From assembly GCF_024519435.1 (NCBI RefSeq), contig NZ_JALJRZ010000011.1, positions 87,824 to 151,823 of the forward strand: a stretch of 64,000 nt of DNA, written 5' to 3'. This document shows positions 26,070-35,137 of this stretch, piece by piece. Made by a program: the position numbers and the translations under genes. The notes beneath the pieces were generated by a model. That model worked only from the letters and a program-made list of their open reading frames with translations. It had not been told where the DNA came from and searched no databases. Each line of letters starts with the position of its first letter. The stretch's first letter is position 1. This DNA comes from Terrabacter sp. Ter38 (lineage in GTDB: Bacteria; Actinomycetota; Actinomycetes; Actinomycetales; Dermatophilaceae).

Positions 26070-27107
26070 ATGTTCGACAGCGATGGAGCAGCCGCGACCG
26101 ACGAGGGGGGCGCCCCGCCCACCGAGACCAGCGAGGTGGCACAGGCGTACGCGGCGGTGCGCCCCGAGGTCGAGACCGCGACGGCGCTGTTCGTCGAGAT
26201 GGTCACCGGCCTGCTCGACGAGGCCGGCATCAACTACCTCAGCGTGAGTGGCCGCACCAAGTCCGTGGCGTCCTTCGCCGCCAAGGCCGAGCGACGCCGC
26301 GACGGCCGGCTGCTCTACCCCGACCCGCTCGCCGACATCACCGACCAGATCGGCGTCCGCGTCATCACCTACGTCCACGACGACGTCGCCGCCGTCGCCG
26401 AGCTGCTGGCCGAGGAGCTCGCCGTCCTCGACGACCGCGACATGGGCCTCGAGACCGCACGATCGGGCCGCTTCGGCTACGCGAGCCGCCACCTGCTCGT
26501 CGCGGTCGACGCGAGCCGCACCGTCCCGCCCGCCTACGAGGCACTCCGCCGCCGCAGCGCGTCGGTGCAGATCCGCACGGTGCTCCAGCACGCGTGGGCC
26601 GAGTTCGAGCACGACATCCGCTACAAGGGCACCGTCCCCGAGGAGCACGCGCACGACCTGGACCGCCGCTTCACCCTCGCTGCCGGTCTCATCGAGCTCG
26701 CCGACCGCGAGTTCTCGGCCATCCGCGACCGGCTCCAGATGGCCCTCCCGGCCAGCCCGCCCGACGCCGTGGAGCAGGACTCCCGCATCAGCACGCAGGA
26801 CCTCGCGAAGTTCCTCGCCTCGAAGTACGCCGACGCCGGCTGGTCGCGCACCGACCACTACACGTGGGTGTCCGGCCTGCTGCTCGAGCTCGGCATCACG
26901 TCGGTCGACGCGCTCGCCGAGGTCATCGCGCCCGTGGACGCGGCCGGCCTCATCGAGAGGATGGGCTACAAGTACCCGCCCGGCGCGGTGCGCCGGCTCG
27001 ACGACGCGCTGCTCGCCACCTTCGGCACGCGCTACCTCGACCTCGAGGGCAACGCCCACCGCCGGGCCTCGCTCGAGGGTCGCCTCGAGCGCCTCGGGGG
27101 GAGCTGA
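26070..27107 (+). CDS. Small alarmone synthetase-like RelA/SpoT-domain protein
   Basis: This 345-residue protein has a (p)ppGpp synthetase domain and no hydrolase, TGS or ACT domain. SGRTKSVASFAAKAERR is the GTP/ATP-binding start of the domain, DITDQIGVRVITYV holds the metal-binding Asp and G-x-R-V, and YASRHLLV and SVQIRTVLQHAWAEFEHD are the later motifs. The usual E-I-Q-I-R-T is S-V-Q-I-R-T here. About 110 residues follow the domain (QDLAKFLASKYADAGWSR and onward), ending in a basic helix; I do not recognise this extension. Such proteins make ppGpp, pGpp or related alarmones from GTP/GDP and ATP in stress. The ATG at 26070 follows GGCAGGA. Confidence 0.85.
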   Translation: MFDSDGAAATDEGGAPPTETSEVAQAYAAVRPEVETATALFVEMVTGLLDEAGINYLSVSGRTKSVASFAAKAERRRDGRLLYPDPLADITDQIGVRVITYVHDDVAAVAELLAEELAVLDDRDMGLETARSGRFGYASRHLLVAVDASRTVPPAYEALRRRSASVQIRTVLQHAWAEFEHDIRYKGTVPEEHAHDLDRRFTLAAGLIELADREFSAIRDRLQMALPASPPDAVEQDSRISTQDLAKFLASKYADAGWSRTDHYTWVSGLLLELGITSVDALAEVIAPVDAAGLIERMGYKYPPGAVRRLDDALLATFGTRYLDLEGNAHRRASLEGRLERLGGS

Positions 27108-27115
27108 CCGAGCCT

Positions 27116-27132
27116 CCCCGAGATTCTCGGGG
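27116..27132 (+). terminator. Hairpin after the alarmone-synthetase gene
   Basis: CCCCGAGA-T-TCTCGGGG is a perfect inverted repeat eight bases past the stop at 27107. It ends five bases before the predicted promoter of the next operon. There is no T-run. Confidence 0.6.
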
Positions 27133-27137
27133 CCGCG

Positions 27138-27166
27138 TGTCGATTCCCATCCGGCGAGTTCGTCAG
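27138..27166 (+). promoter_or_regulatory. Predicted ECF42-type promoter of the first YCII-sigma pair
   Basis: TGTCGA at 27138-27143, a 17-base spacer beginning TTCC, and CGTCAG at 27161-27166. The same arrangement (TGTCGA, TTCC, 17-base spacer, CGT) precedes the second YCII-sigma pair at 39091-39119. As I recall, TGTCGA is the -35 element reported for Streptomyces ECF42 factors. The two promoters therefore support each other and suggest autoregulation. Confidence 0.7.
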
Positions 27167-27234
27167 GATGATGTGGCGAGAGTCGCCACCCGCGCAGATC
27201 TCACGCTGCGCGCCTGTTCGAGAAGGAGCCGGCC

Positions 27235-27663
27235 ATGGCCGACACGTACGTCTACCTGATCCACGAAGGCGACTGGGACTCAGACGCCTACCTCGGTGGC
27301 GACCCCACGACCGACGGCGGCCCCGCCGGCAAGGACCCCAGCGCCGCTGCGGCCTCCGACATGGACGCGTCGTTCCCCGAGCACCAGGCCTTCCAGCAGG
27401 CCGTCGCCGACCTCGGGGCCCGCATCATGGGTGGCGCCGCCCTGCAGAACTCCCGCTACGGCGGCACCGTGACTCCCGGCAGCGGAGACCGCGCCGTCGA
27501 GGACGCGGTCTACACCGACGGGCCCTTCACCGACACCTCAGAGGTCATCACGGGCTTCTACCTCGTCGAGACCGATGACGAGGACACGGCCCGCCGGATC
27601 GCCGCCCTCGTGCCGACCACCAGTCGGATCGAGTGGCGCAAGGTCTTCCCGACGGGGATGTGA
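27235..27663 (+). CDS. YCII/DGPF-domain protein paired with ECF sigma factor
   Basis: This 142-residue protein has the DGPF signature (TDGPFTDTSEVITGFYLVE) of the YCII superfamily, a dimeric alpha-beta fold related to dyhydrolases and monooxygenases. Proteins of this type are regularly encoded beside ECF42 sigma factors and are thought to help sense a signal or tune the sigma factor. AAGGAG stands seven bases before the ATG at 27235. The gene is followed without any gap by the sigma gene (TGA then GTG). The N-terminal 30 residues are longer than in the second copy at 38641-39024. Confidence 0.88.
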   Translation: MADTYVYLIHEGDWDSDAYLGGDPTTDGGPAGKDPSAAAASDMDASFPEHQAFQQAVADLGARIMGGAALQNSRYGGTVTPGSGDRAVEDAVYTDGPFTDTSEVITGFYLVETDDEDTARRIAALVPTTSRIEWRKVFPTGM

Positions 27664-28917
27664 GTGCCGCTCGGGACGGGTGAGTTCGAGGAGGCGTGGC
27701 CGCGCATCGTGCGCGCCCTCGCCTCCTTCACCGGGAGCCTCGACGACGCCGAGGAGTACGCCGCCGAGGCCGTCGCGCGAGCCGCCGCCCACGAGCGCGC
27801 CGGCCGGGCGCCCATCGAGTCGTATGCCGCGTGGTGCACCTCCGTGGCCAAGCGCGCGTGGCTCGACGACGCACGACGGCGGACGACGCTGCGTCGGCTC
27901 TCCCCCGAGCTCGCCCGTCCCGAGGCGGACCGCACCGCCATGGATGCCGACGACCTGTCCCTGCACGGACACGACGGCCTCGACGACCGCCTCGCCCTGC
28001 TCTTCGTCGCGTGCGACGAGGCCATCTCGCCCGCGTCCCGGATGGTCCTGGCCCTCCGCGTCGTGTGCGGCCTGACGATCCCGGAGATCGCGGGCCACCT
28101 CGGCGTGCAGGACACCGCGGCCGCAGCGCGTCTCACGCGCGCCAAGCGGGCCCTCGCCGAAGCCCGGGGCTCCTTCCGCGTGCCGGACGGCACCGAGCGT
28201 GCCCGCCGCCTACCGGTCGTCCTCGCCTGCGTGTCAGGCATGTTCACGGTCGCGCACCGGACGGTTCTCGACCCTGCCGATGCTCTCGCCGACACCGGGC
28301 GTCAAGCGCTCTCCATCGCCGACGCCCTCGTCGCGGCCTACCCCGACGACACCGAGGTACGCGGCCTGCGAGCCGTCATCCGGCTCGGCCTGGCCCGTCG
28401 CCCCGGCCGCGTCGACGAGACCGGGACGGGGCTCGCGCTCGACGAGGTCGACCGCGGCCGGTGGGACGGCGCCCTGCTCCGGGCCGGGCTCGCCGACGCG
28501 ACGGTCGCCGCGGCAGGAGACGGTCGCTTCGCCATCGAGGCGGCGATCGCCGGGGTGCACTCGAGCGCGCTGTCGTTCGAGCGCACCGACTGGACGCGCA
28601 TCGTCCAGCTCTACGGTGCGCTCGAGCATCGGTGGCCCTCCCCTTCCGTCCGGGTCGCACGGCTCGTCGCCACGGCCCAGGGCATCCTCGCCGCCGACCC
28701 CGGTGGGTCCGTCGCCGAGGTGGAGGCCGAGCTGGCCGCGATCGAGGCCGGCGCACCGGCCTACGCGAGCCGCGACGCGAGCCTGGCCCTCGCCGACCTC
28801 GAGTGGCGCACGGGGCGACGCGAGCACGCGGCGCAGCGCTACCGCGACCTCGCCGAGGTCATGCCTGCCGAGCCGCTCCGTCGTTTCTGCCTCCGGCGAG
28901 CCGTCACTCCCCCGTGA
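27664..28917 (+). CDS. ECF42-like sigma factor with TPR-like C-terminal domain
   Basis: This 417-residue protein starts at a GTG directly after the YCII stop. Residues about 1-80 resemble sigma region 2 (EEAWPRIVRALASFTGSLDDAEEY, then AAWCTSVAKRAWLDDARRR). Residues about 110-165 hold region 4 (LALRVVCGLTIPEIAGHLGVQDTAAAARLTRAKRAL). The last 230 residues are a helical, tetratricopeptide-like domain typical of ECF42 factors, which lack a classic anti-sigma and are controlled by this tail. Compared with the copy at 37383-38627 the hinge (FVACDEAIS instead of FTCCHPALS) is divergent, so signal or target may differ. Its last 14 bases overlap the convergent DinB gene. Confidence 0.85.
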   Translation: MPLGTGEFEEAWPRIVRALASFTGSLDDAEEYAAEAVARAAAHERAGRAPIESYAAWCTSVAKRAWLDDARRRTTLRRLSPELARPEADRTAMDADDLSLHGHDGLDDRLALLFVACDEAISPASRMVLALRVVCGLTIPEIAGHLGVQDTAAAARLTRAKRALAEARGSFRVPDGTERARRLPVVLACVSGMFTVAHRTVLDPADALADTGRQALSIADALVAAYPDDTEVRGLRAVIRLGLARRPGRVDETGTGLALDEVDRGRWDGALLRAGLADATVAAAGDGRFAIEAAIAGVHSSALSFERTDWTRIVQLYGALEHRWPSPSVRVARLVATAQGILAADPGGSVAEVEAELAAIEAGAPAYASRDASLALADLEWRTGRREHAAQRYRDLAEVMPAEPLRRFCLRRAVTPP

Positions 28918-29446
28918 CGCCGTCGACCGCCTCGCGGAGGAAGTCCGCGTGGCCGTTGTGGCGGGCGTACTCCTCGATCATGTGCAGCAGGATCCAGCGC
29001 AGGCTGAACGTCTGGTTCTCCTTGCGCGACAGCGTCGCCGAGCGGAACTCGAGGCCGCCCTCGGCGAGCGCCGCATCGATGTCGCGCCGGGCCTGCTCGA
29101 CCGACTCGTCCATGACCCGGCGCAGCTCCTCGGGGCTGTCGTCCCGCGCCGAGGTCATCTCCCAGTCGCGATCGGCCTCCCAGTCGGCACTGGCCCAGGG
29201 CTCGGGCATCGGTCGACCGTGCAGCACCTCGCCGAACCAGCTCGCCTCGTTGAGCGCGACGTGCTTGAGCAGGGCACCGAGCGTCAGGGTCGACGGCGCG
29301 AGGGGCTGGGCGAGCTGCTCGGCGGTCAGGCCCTCGGTCTTCCGCCGGAGGGTGTCACGGTGGTAGTCGAGGAAGGCCACGAGGGTGGTCGCCTCGTCGG
29401 CGGCGAGGGGCGGGTCGGTGCGCTCGGTCCGAGCAGGTGTCGTCAT
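28904..29446 (-). CDS. DinB-fold (DUF664) protein, second copy
   Basis: This 180-residue paralogue of the protein at 3969-4517 has the same C-terminal signature (IEEYARHNGHADFLRE) and the middle LLKHVALNEASWFGE with the first metal-ligand His. The N-terminus DEATTLVAFLDYHRDTLRRKTEGLTAEQL matches the family. It may be a thiol-dependent S-transferase or detoxifying protein. The ATG at 29446 is chosen over an upstream alternative start because the family N-terminus begins there. Confidence 0.85.
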   Translation of the reverse strand: MTTPARTERTDPPLAADEATTLVAFLDYHRDTLRRKTEGLTAEQLAQPLAPSTLTLGALLKHVALNEASWFGEVLHGRPMPEPWASADWEADRDWEMTSARDDSPEELRRVMDESVEQARRDIDAALAEGGLEFRSATLSRKENQTFSLRWILLHMIEEYARHNGHADFLREAVDGVTGE

Positions 29447-29518
29447 GGCACCCGACGCTAGTGTCCGAGCCTCGAAAACCGCCTGCCCTTTGTGGGCCGC
29501 CGGGAGCACACTGGTCCG

Positions 29519-30145
29519 GTGCCGTCATCGAGCCAGTGGGTCGCGTTCCTCGTCGCGTCGATCCTCTTCATCCAGGTCCCGGGCCCCAGCCTGCTCTTCA
29601 CCATCGGTCGTGCCCTGACCGTCGGGCGGCGCGAGGCACTGCTCTCGGTCGTCGGCAACGCCGTCGGCGTCACGGCACAGGCCGTCTTCGTGTCCGTGGG
29701 CCTCGGCGCGGTCGTCGCCGCGAGCATCACCGCGTACACCGTCATCAAGGTCGCGGGCGCCGCCTACGTCATCCATCTCGGGGTCCAGGCCATCCGCCAC
29801 CGCCACGACGCCCGAGAGGCCATGGAGGCGCACGTGTCGGCGAAGCGCGGACACGCCCTGCGCATCGGTGCGATCGTCGGCCTCACCAACCCGAAGACGA
29901 TCCTCTTCTTCGTCGCCTTCCTCCCGCAGTTCGTCAACACCGGCGCGGGCCACGTGGGCGTCCAGATGGCCGTGCTCGGTGGGGTCTTCGGTCTCATGGC
30001 CATCTGCAGCGACAGCATGTGGGCCCTGCTCGCGGCGCGGGCCCGGGAGTGGTTCGCCCGCAAGCCCGCCCGGCTCGACACGCTCGGCGCCACCGGCGGC
30101 GTCATGATGGTCGGTCTCGGCGCGGCGATGCTCGCTCGCGAGTAG
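29519..30145 (+). CDS. LysE-family amino-acid exporter
   Basis: This 208-residue membrane protein has six hydrophobic helices and the LysE/RhtB signature PGPSLLFTIGRALTVGRREAL near the start, followed by GLTNPKTILFFVAFLPQFV in the middle. Members export amino acids such as lysine, threonine or homoserine lactone. The GTG at 29519 is used because the family N-terminus begins there; an in-frame GTG lies nine codons upstream. It diverges from the DinB gene. Confidence 0.88.
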   Translation: MPSSSQWVAFLVASILFIQVPGPSLLFTIGRALTVGRREALLSVVGNAVGVTAQAVFVSVGLGAVVAASITAYTVIKVAGAAYVIHLGVQAIRHRHDAREAMEAHVSAKRGHALRIGAIVGLTNPKTILFFVAFLPQFVNTGAGHVGVQMAVLGGVFGLMAICSDSMWALLAARAREWFARKPARLDTLGATGGVMMVGLGAAMLARE

Positions 30146-30188
30146 TCGCACATGCCGAGCGCACCCGATCCGGATCTGTTTGACTGAG

Positions 30189-31643
30189 ATGGTGGCAACC
30201 CCTCAGGTCACGTCTCCTGCGGATCGGCACGATCCCCTCCAGCGGGTCCGCGAGCACGAGCGTGCACTCGAACAGGTACGGAGGGCGTATGCCGCCCTGC
30301 CGCCCGACCGGCCGGTCCGGCTCGCGAAGCGCACGTCCAACCTCTTCCGCAACCGCAGCGCCACCGACTCTCCCGGCCTCGACCTCTCGGCCATGACCGG
30401 CGTCATCGACGTCCGCCCCGGCGTCGACGGTGGTCCGGCGACCGCGCTCGTCGGGGGTCTGACGACGTACGAGCAGCTCGTCCACGAGCTGCTGCCGCAC
30501 GGCTTCGTGCCGCTCGTCGTGCCGCAGCTGCGCACCATCACGATCGGCGGGGCCGTCACGGGTCTCGGCATCGAGGCGGCGTCGTTCCGCAACGGCCTGC
30601 CGCACGAGTCGGTGCACGCGATGCGGATCCTCACCGGCGACGGTGAGGTCGTGACGGCGACGCCCGACGGCGACCACGCCGAGCTCTTCCGCACCTTCCC
30701 CAACTCCTACGGGTCGCTGGGCTACGCGCTCGACCTCGTCATCGAGCTCGAGCCCGCACGCCCGTACGTCGCCCTCCGGCACGTGCGGTTCGACTCGGTG
30801 CGGGCCCTCACCGACGCGGTCGAGATCGTGCTGTCGTCCCAGACGTGGGACGGCGACCGGGTCGACTTCGTCGACGGCGTCGTCTTCGGCGCCACCGAGG
30901 CCTACCTCTGCCTCGGACGCTGGACCGACCACCTCGAGGGCCAGGCGCGGCCGAGCCACTACACGCGTGAGCACGTCTTCTACCGCTCGATCCAGCAGCG
31001 GCGCACCGACGTGCTGACCGCCCACGACTACCTCTGGCGATGGGACACCGACTGGTTCTGGTGCAGCCGGGCCTTCGGTGCCCAGGTCCCGGCGATCCGT
31101 CGGCTCTGGCCGCGTCACCTGCTGCGTAGCGACGTCTACTGGCGCATCGTCGCCTTCGAGAACCGGCACCGCGTCATGGGCCGCCTCGACCGGCTGCGCG
31201 GCCTGCCCGATCGCGAGCGCGTCGTGCAGGACGTCGAGATCCCGCTCGCGCGCACGGCCGAGTTCGTCGACTGGTTCCTGCGCGAGGTGCCGATCGAGCC
31301 GGTCTGGCTGTGCCCGATCCAGCTGCGGCCGGCTCCCGGCGCGGCTCCCGACGAGACGCCGTGGCCGCTCTACCCGATGCGCCGGGACGAGCGCTACGTC
31401 AACGTCGGCTTCTGGTCGACGGTCGCCATCGAGGCCGGCGCGGCCGACGGCGACGTCAACCGCCGCATCGAGGCCGAGGTGACCCGGCTCGGCGGCCACA
31501 AGTCGCTCTACTCCGACGCGTACTACGACGAGGCAACCTTCGCCGCCCTCTACGGCGGCACGGCATACACCCCCGTCAAGCGCAGGTACGACCCGGGGGG
31601 ACGGTTCCCGACGCTCTACGAGAAGGCGGTGCAGGCTCGATGA
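30189..31643 (+). CDS. tmsA: FAD-dependent reductase for 10-methyl fatty acids
   Basis: This 484-residue flavoprotein of the FAD-linked oxidase (PP-loop/VAO) fold is expected to reduce the 10-methylene group made by the partner methyltransferase to a 10-methyl group, giving tuberculostearic-type lipids. An FAD-binding domain occupies residues about 40-200 (VGGLTTYEQLVHELLPHG, then IGGAVTGLGIEAASFRNG), followed by a DIMINUTO/DWARF1-like substrate domain. The neighbour is the diagnostic partner: the stop at 31643 overlaps the ATG of the methyltransferase (ATGA). An ATG at 30189 is used; a TTG three codons upstream is possible. As I recall, the same two genes are called bfaA/bfaB or tmsA/tmsB in other actinomycetes. 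No tmsC is seen. Confidence 0.85.
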   Translation: MVATPQVTSPADRHDPLQRVREHERALEQVRRAYAALPPDRPVRLAKRTSNLFRNRSATDSPGLDLSAMTGVIDVRPGVDGGPATALVGGLTTYEQLVHELLPHGFVPLVVPQLRTITIGGAVTGLGIEAASFRNGLPHESVHAMRILTGDGEVVTATPDGDHAELFRTFPNSYGSLGYALDLVIELEPARPYVALRHVRFDSVRALTDAVEIVLSSQTWDGDRVDFVDGVVFGATEAYLCLGRWTDHLEGQARPSHYTREHVFYRSIQQRRTDVLTAHDYLWRWDTDWFWCSRAFGAQVPAIRRLWPRHLLRSDVYWRIVAFENRHRVMGRLDRLRGLPDRERVVQDVEIPLARTAEFVDWFLREVPIEPVWLCPIQLRPAPGAAPDETPWPLYPMRRDERYVNVGFWSTVAIEAGAADGDVNRRIEAEVTRLGGHKSLYSDAYYDEATFAALYGGTAYTPVKRRYDPGGRFPTLYEKAVQAR

Positions 31644-32920
31644 CCTTGACAGTGGGACAGGCATTCGACCAGGTGTTCGGCCCCGAGGCCCCGGTGCGGG
31701 TCATCGCGTGGGACGGCTCGGAGGGCGGCAGCCCGGACGGGCTCGTGCTGCGCCTGACCAACCCCGACGCGCTCAACCACATCCTGACCGCGCCCGGCGA
31801 CCTCGGCCTCGCCCGTGCGTACCTGCTCGGTGACCTCGTCATCGAGGGGATCGACGAGGCCGACCCCTACGACGTGCTGCGCGTCCTCGGTGACGGGCTC
31901 ACCCCGCGCCGGCCATCACGGCACGAGGCGACGGAGCTGGCGCGCTTCCTCGCCCACCACCGGCCGCACACCCCAACCCTGCCGCCGGAGGAGACCCCGG
32001 GGCAGCTGCGTCGCCTCGCGCACGGGCTGCGGCACGGGCGGAAGCGCGACGCCGAGGCCATCAGCCACCACTACGACGTGTCGAACGCCTTCTACGAAAA
32101 GGTCCTCGGCCCCTCGATGACCTACACGTGCGCCTGCTTCCCCACCGACGAGGCTTCGCTCGAGGACGCCCAGGCCTACAAGTACGACCTCGTCGCCAGG
32201 AAGCTCGGCCTGCGTCCGGGCATGCGCCTGCTCGACGTCGGGTGCGGCTGGGGCGGCATGGTCCGGCACGCCGTGAAGCACTACGGGGTCACCGCCCTCG
32301 GCGTGACGCTGTCGCGCGAGCAGGCGACGTGGTCCCAGGCCGCCATCGAGGCCGATGGGATCGCGGACCGGGCCGAGGTCCGGCACGGCGACTACCGGGA
32401 CATCACCGAGCGCGGGTTCGACGCGATCAGCTCGATCGGGCTGACCGAGCACATCGGGGTCGGCAACTACCCCGCCTACTTCCGCTTCCTGCGCGATCGG
32501 CTGCGCGACGAGGGCCGCCTGCTCAACCACTGCATCACGCGGCCCGACAACCAGCACCCGGGACTGCCACCCCGCGGCTTCATCAACCGCTACGTCTTCC
32601 CCGACGGCGAGCTGACCGGCAGCGGCGACATCGTGCGGGTCATGGAGGACGAGGGCCTGGAGGTGCGCCACCACGAGAACCTCCGCGAGCACTACGCCCG
32701 CACCTGCGCCGCCTGGAACGCCAACCTCGCCAAGAACTGGGAGGACTGCGTCGAGCTCGCCGGTCTCGGCACGGCCCGGGTGTGGGGCCTCTACCTCGCC
32801 GGGTCGCGCCTCGGCTTCGAGCGGGGCGGCATCCAGCTGCACCAGGTGCTCGCCTCGCGCACGAGCAGCGAGGGGGTGTCCGGCTTCCCGCTACGGCCGC
32901 GGTTCGAGCCCCAGCCCTAG
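31640..32920 (+). CDS. tmsB: SAM-dependent fatty-acid C10 methyltransferase (CFA-synthase family)
   Basis: This 426-residue protein is of the cyclopropane-fatty-acid synthase family. The SAM-binding motif LLDVGCGWGGMVRHAV is at about residues 200-215. ISHHYDVSNAFYEKVLGPSMTYTCA precedes it, and SIGLTEHIGVGNYPAYF is the family's active-site region. In tms/bfa systems this enzyme transfers a methylene to the double bond of a membrane oleoyl chain, and the flavin partner reduces it. The start overlaps tmsA. The stop lies in a CTAG palindrome whose other strand is the stop of the convergent hemerythrin-like gene. Confidence 0.88.
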   Translation: MTLTVGQAFDQVFGPEAPVRVIAWDGSEGGSPDGLVLRLTNPDALNHILTAPGDLGLARAYLLGDLVIEGIDEADPYDVLRVLGDGLTPRRPSRHEATELARFLAHHRPHTPTLPPEETPGQLRRLAHGLRHGRKRDAEAISHHYDVSNAFYEKVLGPSMTYTCACFPTDEASLEDAQAYKYDLVARKLGLRPGMRLLDVGCGWGGMVRHAVKHYGVTALGVTLSREQATWSQAAIEADGIADRAEVRHGDYRDITERGFDAISSIGLTEHIGVGNYPAYFRFLRDRLRDEGRLLNHCITRPDNQHPGLPPRGFINRYVFPDGELTGSGDIVRVMEDEGLEVRHHENLREHYARTCAAWNANLAKNWEDCVELAGLGTARVWGLYLAGSRLGFERGGIQLHQVLASRTSSEGVSGFPLRPRFEPQP

Positions 32921-33456
32921 CCCGACCCGCCGAGGTCGACGTCGTAGGCCTCGTAGACGAGGTCGCCGCCCTTCTGGCGGTGGCGCACGAGCCGGCCGAC
33001 GAGCACCGTCAGCTCCTCGCGGAAGACGGGCAGGTCGGCCATCGTGCCGCCGTGCTCGAGCACCGCGAGGTAGCCGTGCAGGGCCTCCCGGAGGTCGCGG
33101 TGCTCCTCGAGGAGCCGCTCGACGCGGCCCGAGAGCCGCGGCGCGCTGACCCGGGCCCGGTCGTAGATGCCTCCCGGGCTCTCCGTCAGCGCGACGTGGT
33201 CGTCGAAGTCGTGGGCCAGCTCGGCGAGCGCGGCCCGCACCCGCTCGCGCCACATCCCGCCGCGGGCGATCGGCGCCTCGAGCGCGAGGTCGACGGCGGC
33301 CACCGAGTCACGCAGCTCGGACCGGTGTCGCCGCACCCGTTCGAGGTGGACGGCGAGGTCGGCGGCGGTCTCGACCCGGCCACGATCGAAACCCTGCGCA
33401 TCGAGCTGACCCGCCGGGGCGAGGGGCGGGATGGCGGCATTCGACTGGGCGTTCAT
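32917..33456 (-). CDS. Hemerythrin-like HHE domain protein
   Basis: This 179-residue helical protein has His residues spaced like an HHE hemerythrin: VHLERVRRHRSELRD, LAHDFDDHVAL, LEEHRDLREALHGYL and VRHRQKGGDLVYEAYD. Such proteins bind a di-iron centre and handle oxygen, nitric oxide or iron. It shares a palindromic stop codon with tmsB. The ATG at 33456 has GGAGG about eight bases upstream. The CoA-disulfide-reductase fossil and the CstR-like repressor gene lie upstream of it. Confidence 0.78.
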   Translation of the reverse strand: MNAQSNAAIPPLAPAGQLDAQGFDRGRVETAADLAVHLERVRRHRSELRDSVAAVDLALEAPIARGGMWRERVRAALAELAHDFDDHVALTESPGGIYDRARVSAPRLSGRVERLLEEHRDLREALHGYLAVLEHGGTMADLPVFREELTVLVGRLVRHRQKGGDLVYEAYDVDLGGSG

Positions 33457-33536
33457 GGCGCGACCTCCGTGCCCTCCATGGTCGCGCTGCAGTGCCCGGT
33501 TCGTCCAGAGTCCAGCAGCCCTCGATTCGACGCCCC

Positions 33537-33635
33537 GTCATCGAGCGCAGCGGTCACGTGTCCTTCGCCAACGGCGGCCTGCCGTACCACGTCGGCGGCG
33601 TCATCGAGGACCCCGCATCCCTGCTGCTCCAGACC
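33537..33635 (+). pseudogene. Remnant of CoA-disulfide reductase N-terminal region
   Basis: A 33-codon stretch encodes VIERSGHVSFANGGLPYHV followed by GGVIEDPASLLLQT. This matches the region of pyridine-nucleotide CoA-disulfide reductases after the first FAD motif, where the redox-active Cys normally sits in F-A-N-C-G-L-P-Y. Here that codon is GGC (Gly) instead of TGC. No FAD-binding GxGxxG lies before it, and the frame leaves the family after Gln-Thr, so only a fragment remains. It faces the CstR-like repressor, a family that commonly regulates such sulfur-metabolism reductases. Confidence 0.6.
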
Positions 33636-33692
33636 CGGCGACACCGGGCTCGCCGGAACCGGCCTCCGCGAGCCGGCGCGCGCCCCCTGACC

Positions 33693-34770
<1,078 letters not shown>

Positions 34771-34828
34771 GCGGCCATCCTGCTCGGCGCGAGACGGTCG
34801 GGCCACTCCGGTGCCGACCGGCCCGGTC

Positions 34829-34884
34829 GTCAACCGTGGTTGACGACCTCGAAGAAGCGACCTACCCTGTCAACAGAGGTTGAC
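34829..34884 (+). promoter_or_regulatory. Promoter with paired operators of the small HTH gene
   Basis: Two 16-base inverted repeats, GTCAACCGTGGTTGAC (34829-34844) and GTCAACAGAGGTTGAC (34869-34884), start exactly 40 bases apart. TTGACG at 34840-34845, a 17-base spacer and TACCCT at 34863-34868 form a good promoter. The -35 overlaps the first repeat and the start point falls in the second. A repressor dimer bound at both sites would shut transcription. GGGAGG stands eight bases before the ATG at 34906. Confidence 0.8.
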
Positions 34885-34905
34885 ACGGCACGGGAGGTGA
34901 CCGCG

Positions 34906-35127
34906 ATGACGAAGGAGGTCGACGACATGCTCCAGCTGGCCAGGGCCACGGGTGACGACGACCCGCGCGCTGCCCTCGCCGCGGCGCGCGAGCTGCGACG
35001 CACCGCCGACCGCACCGAGGCCGCCGTGGTCCGGCGCGCCCGCAACCAGGGCCTCGCCTGGGCCGAGATCGCCGAGCAGCTCGGCGTCAGTCGCCAGGCC
35101 GTCCACAAGAGGTACGGCAGACGCTAG
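34906..35127 (+). CDS. Small helix-turn-helix DNA-binding protein
   Basis: This 73-residue protein has an N-terminal helical part (MTKEVDDMLQLARATGDDDP and AAARELRRTADRTEAAVV) and a C-terminal HTH of homeodomain/sigma-4 type (GLAWAEIAEQLGVSRQAVHK) ending in the basic RYGRR. Such proteins are common in actinobacteria and often accompany Clp-repeat proteins. It most likely binds the paired GTCAAC/GTTGAC operators in its own promoter. Its other targets are unknown; the convergent SAM methyltransferase is the only near neighbour. Confidence 0.82.
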   Translation: MTKEVDDMLQLARATGDDDPRAALAAARELRRTADRTEAAVVRRARNQGLAWAEIAEQLGVSRQAVHKRYGRR

Positions 35128-35137
35128 GCCGCCGCGC

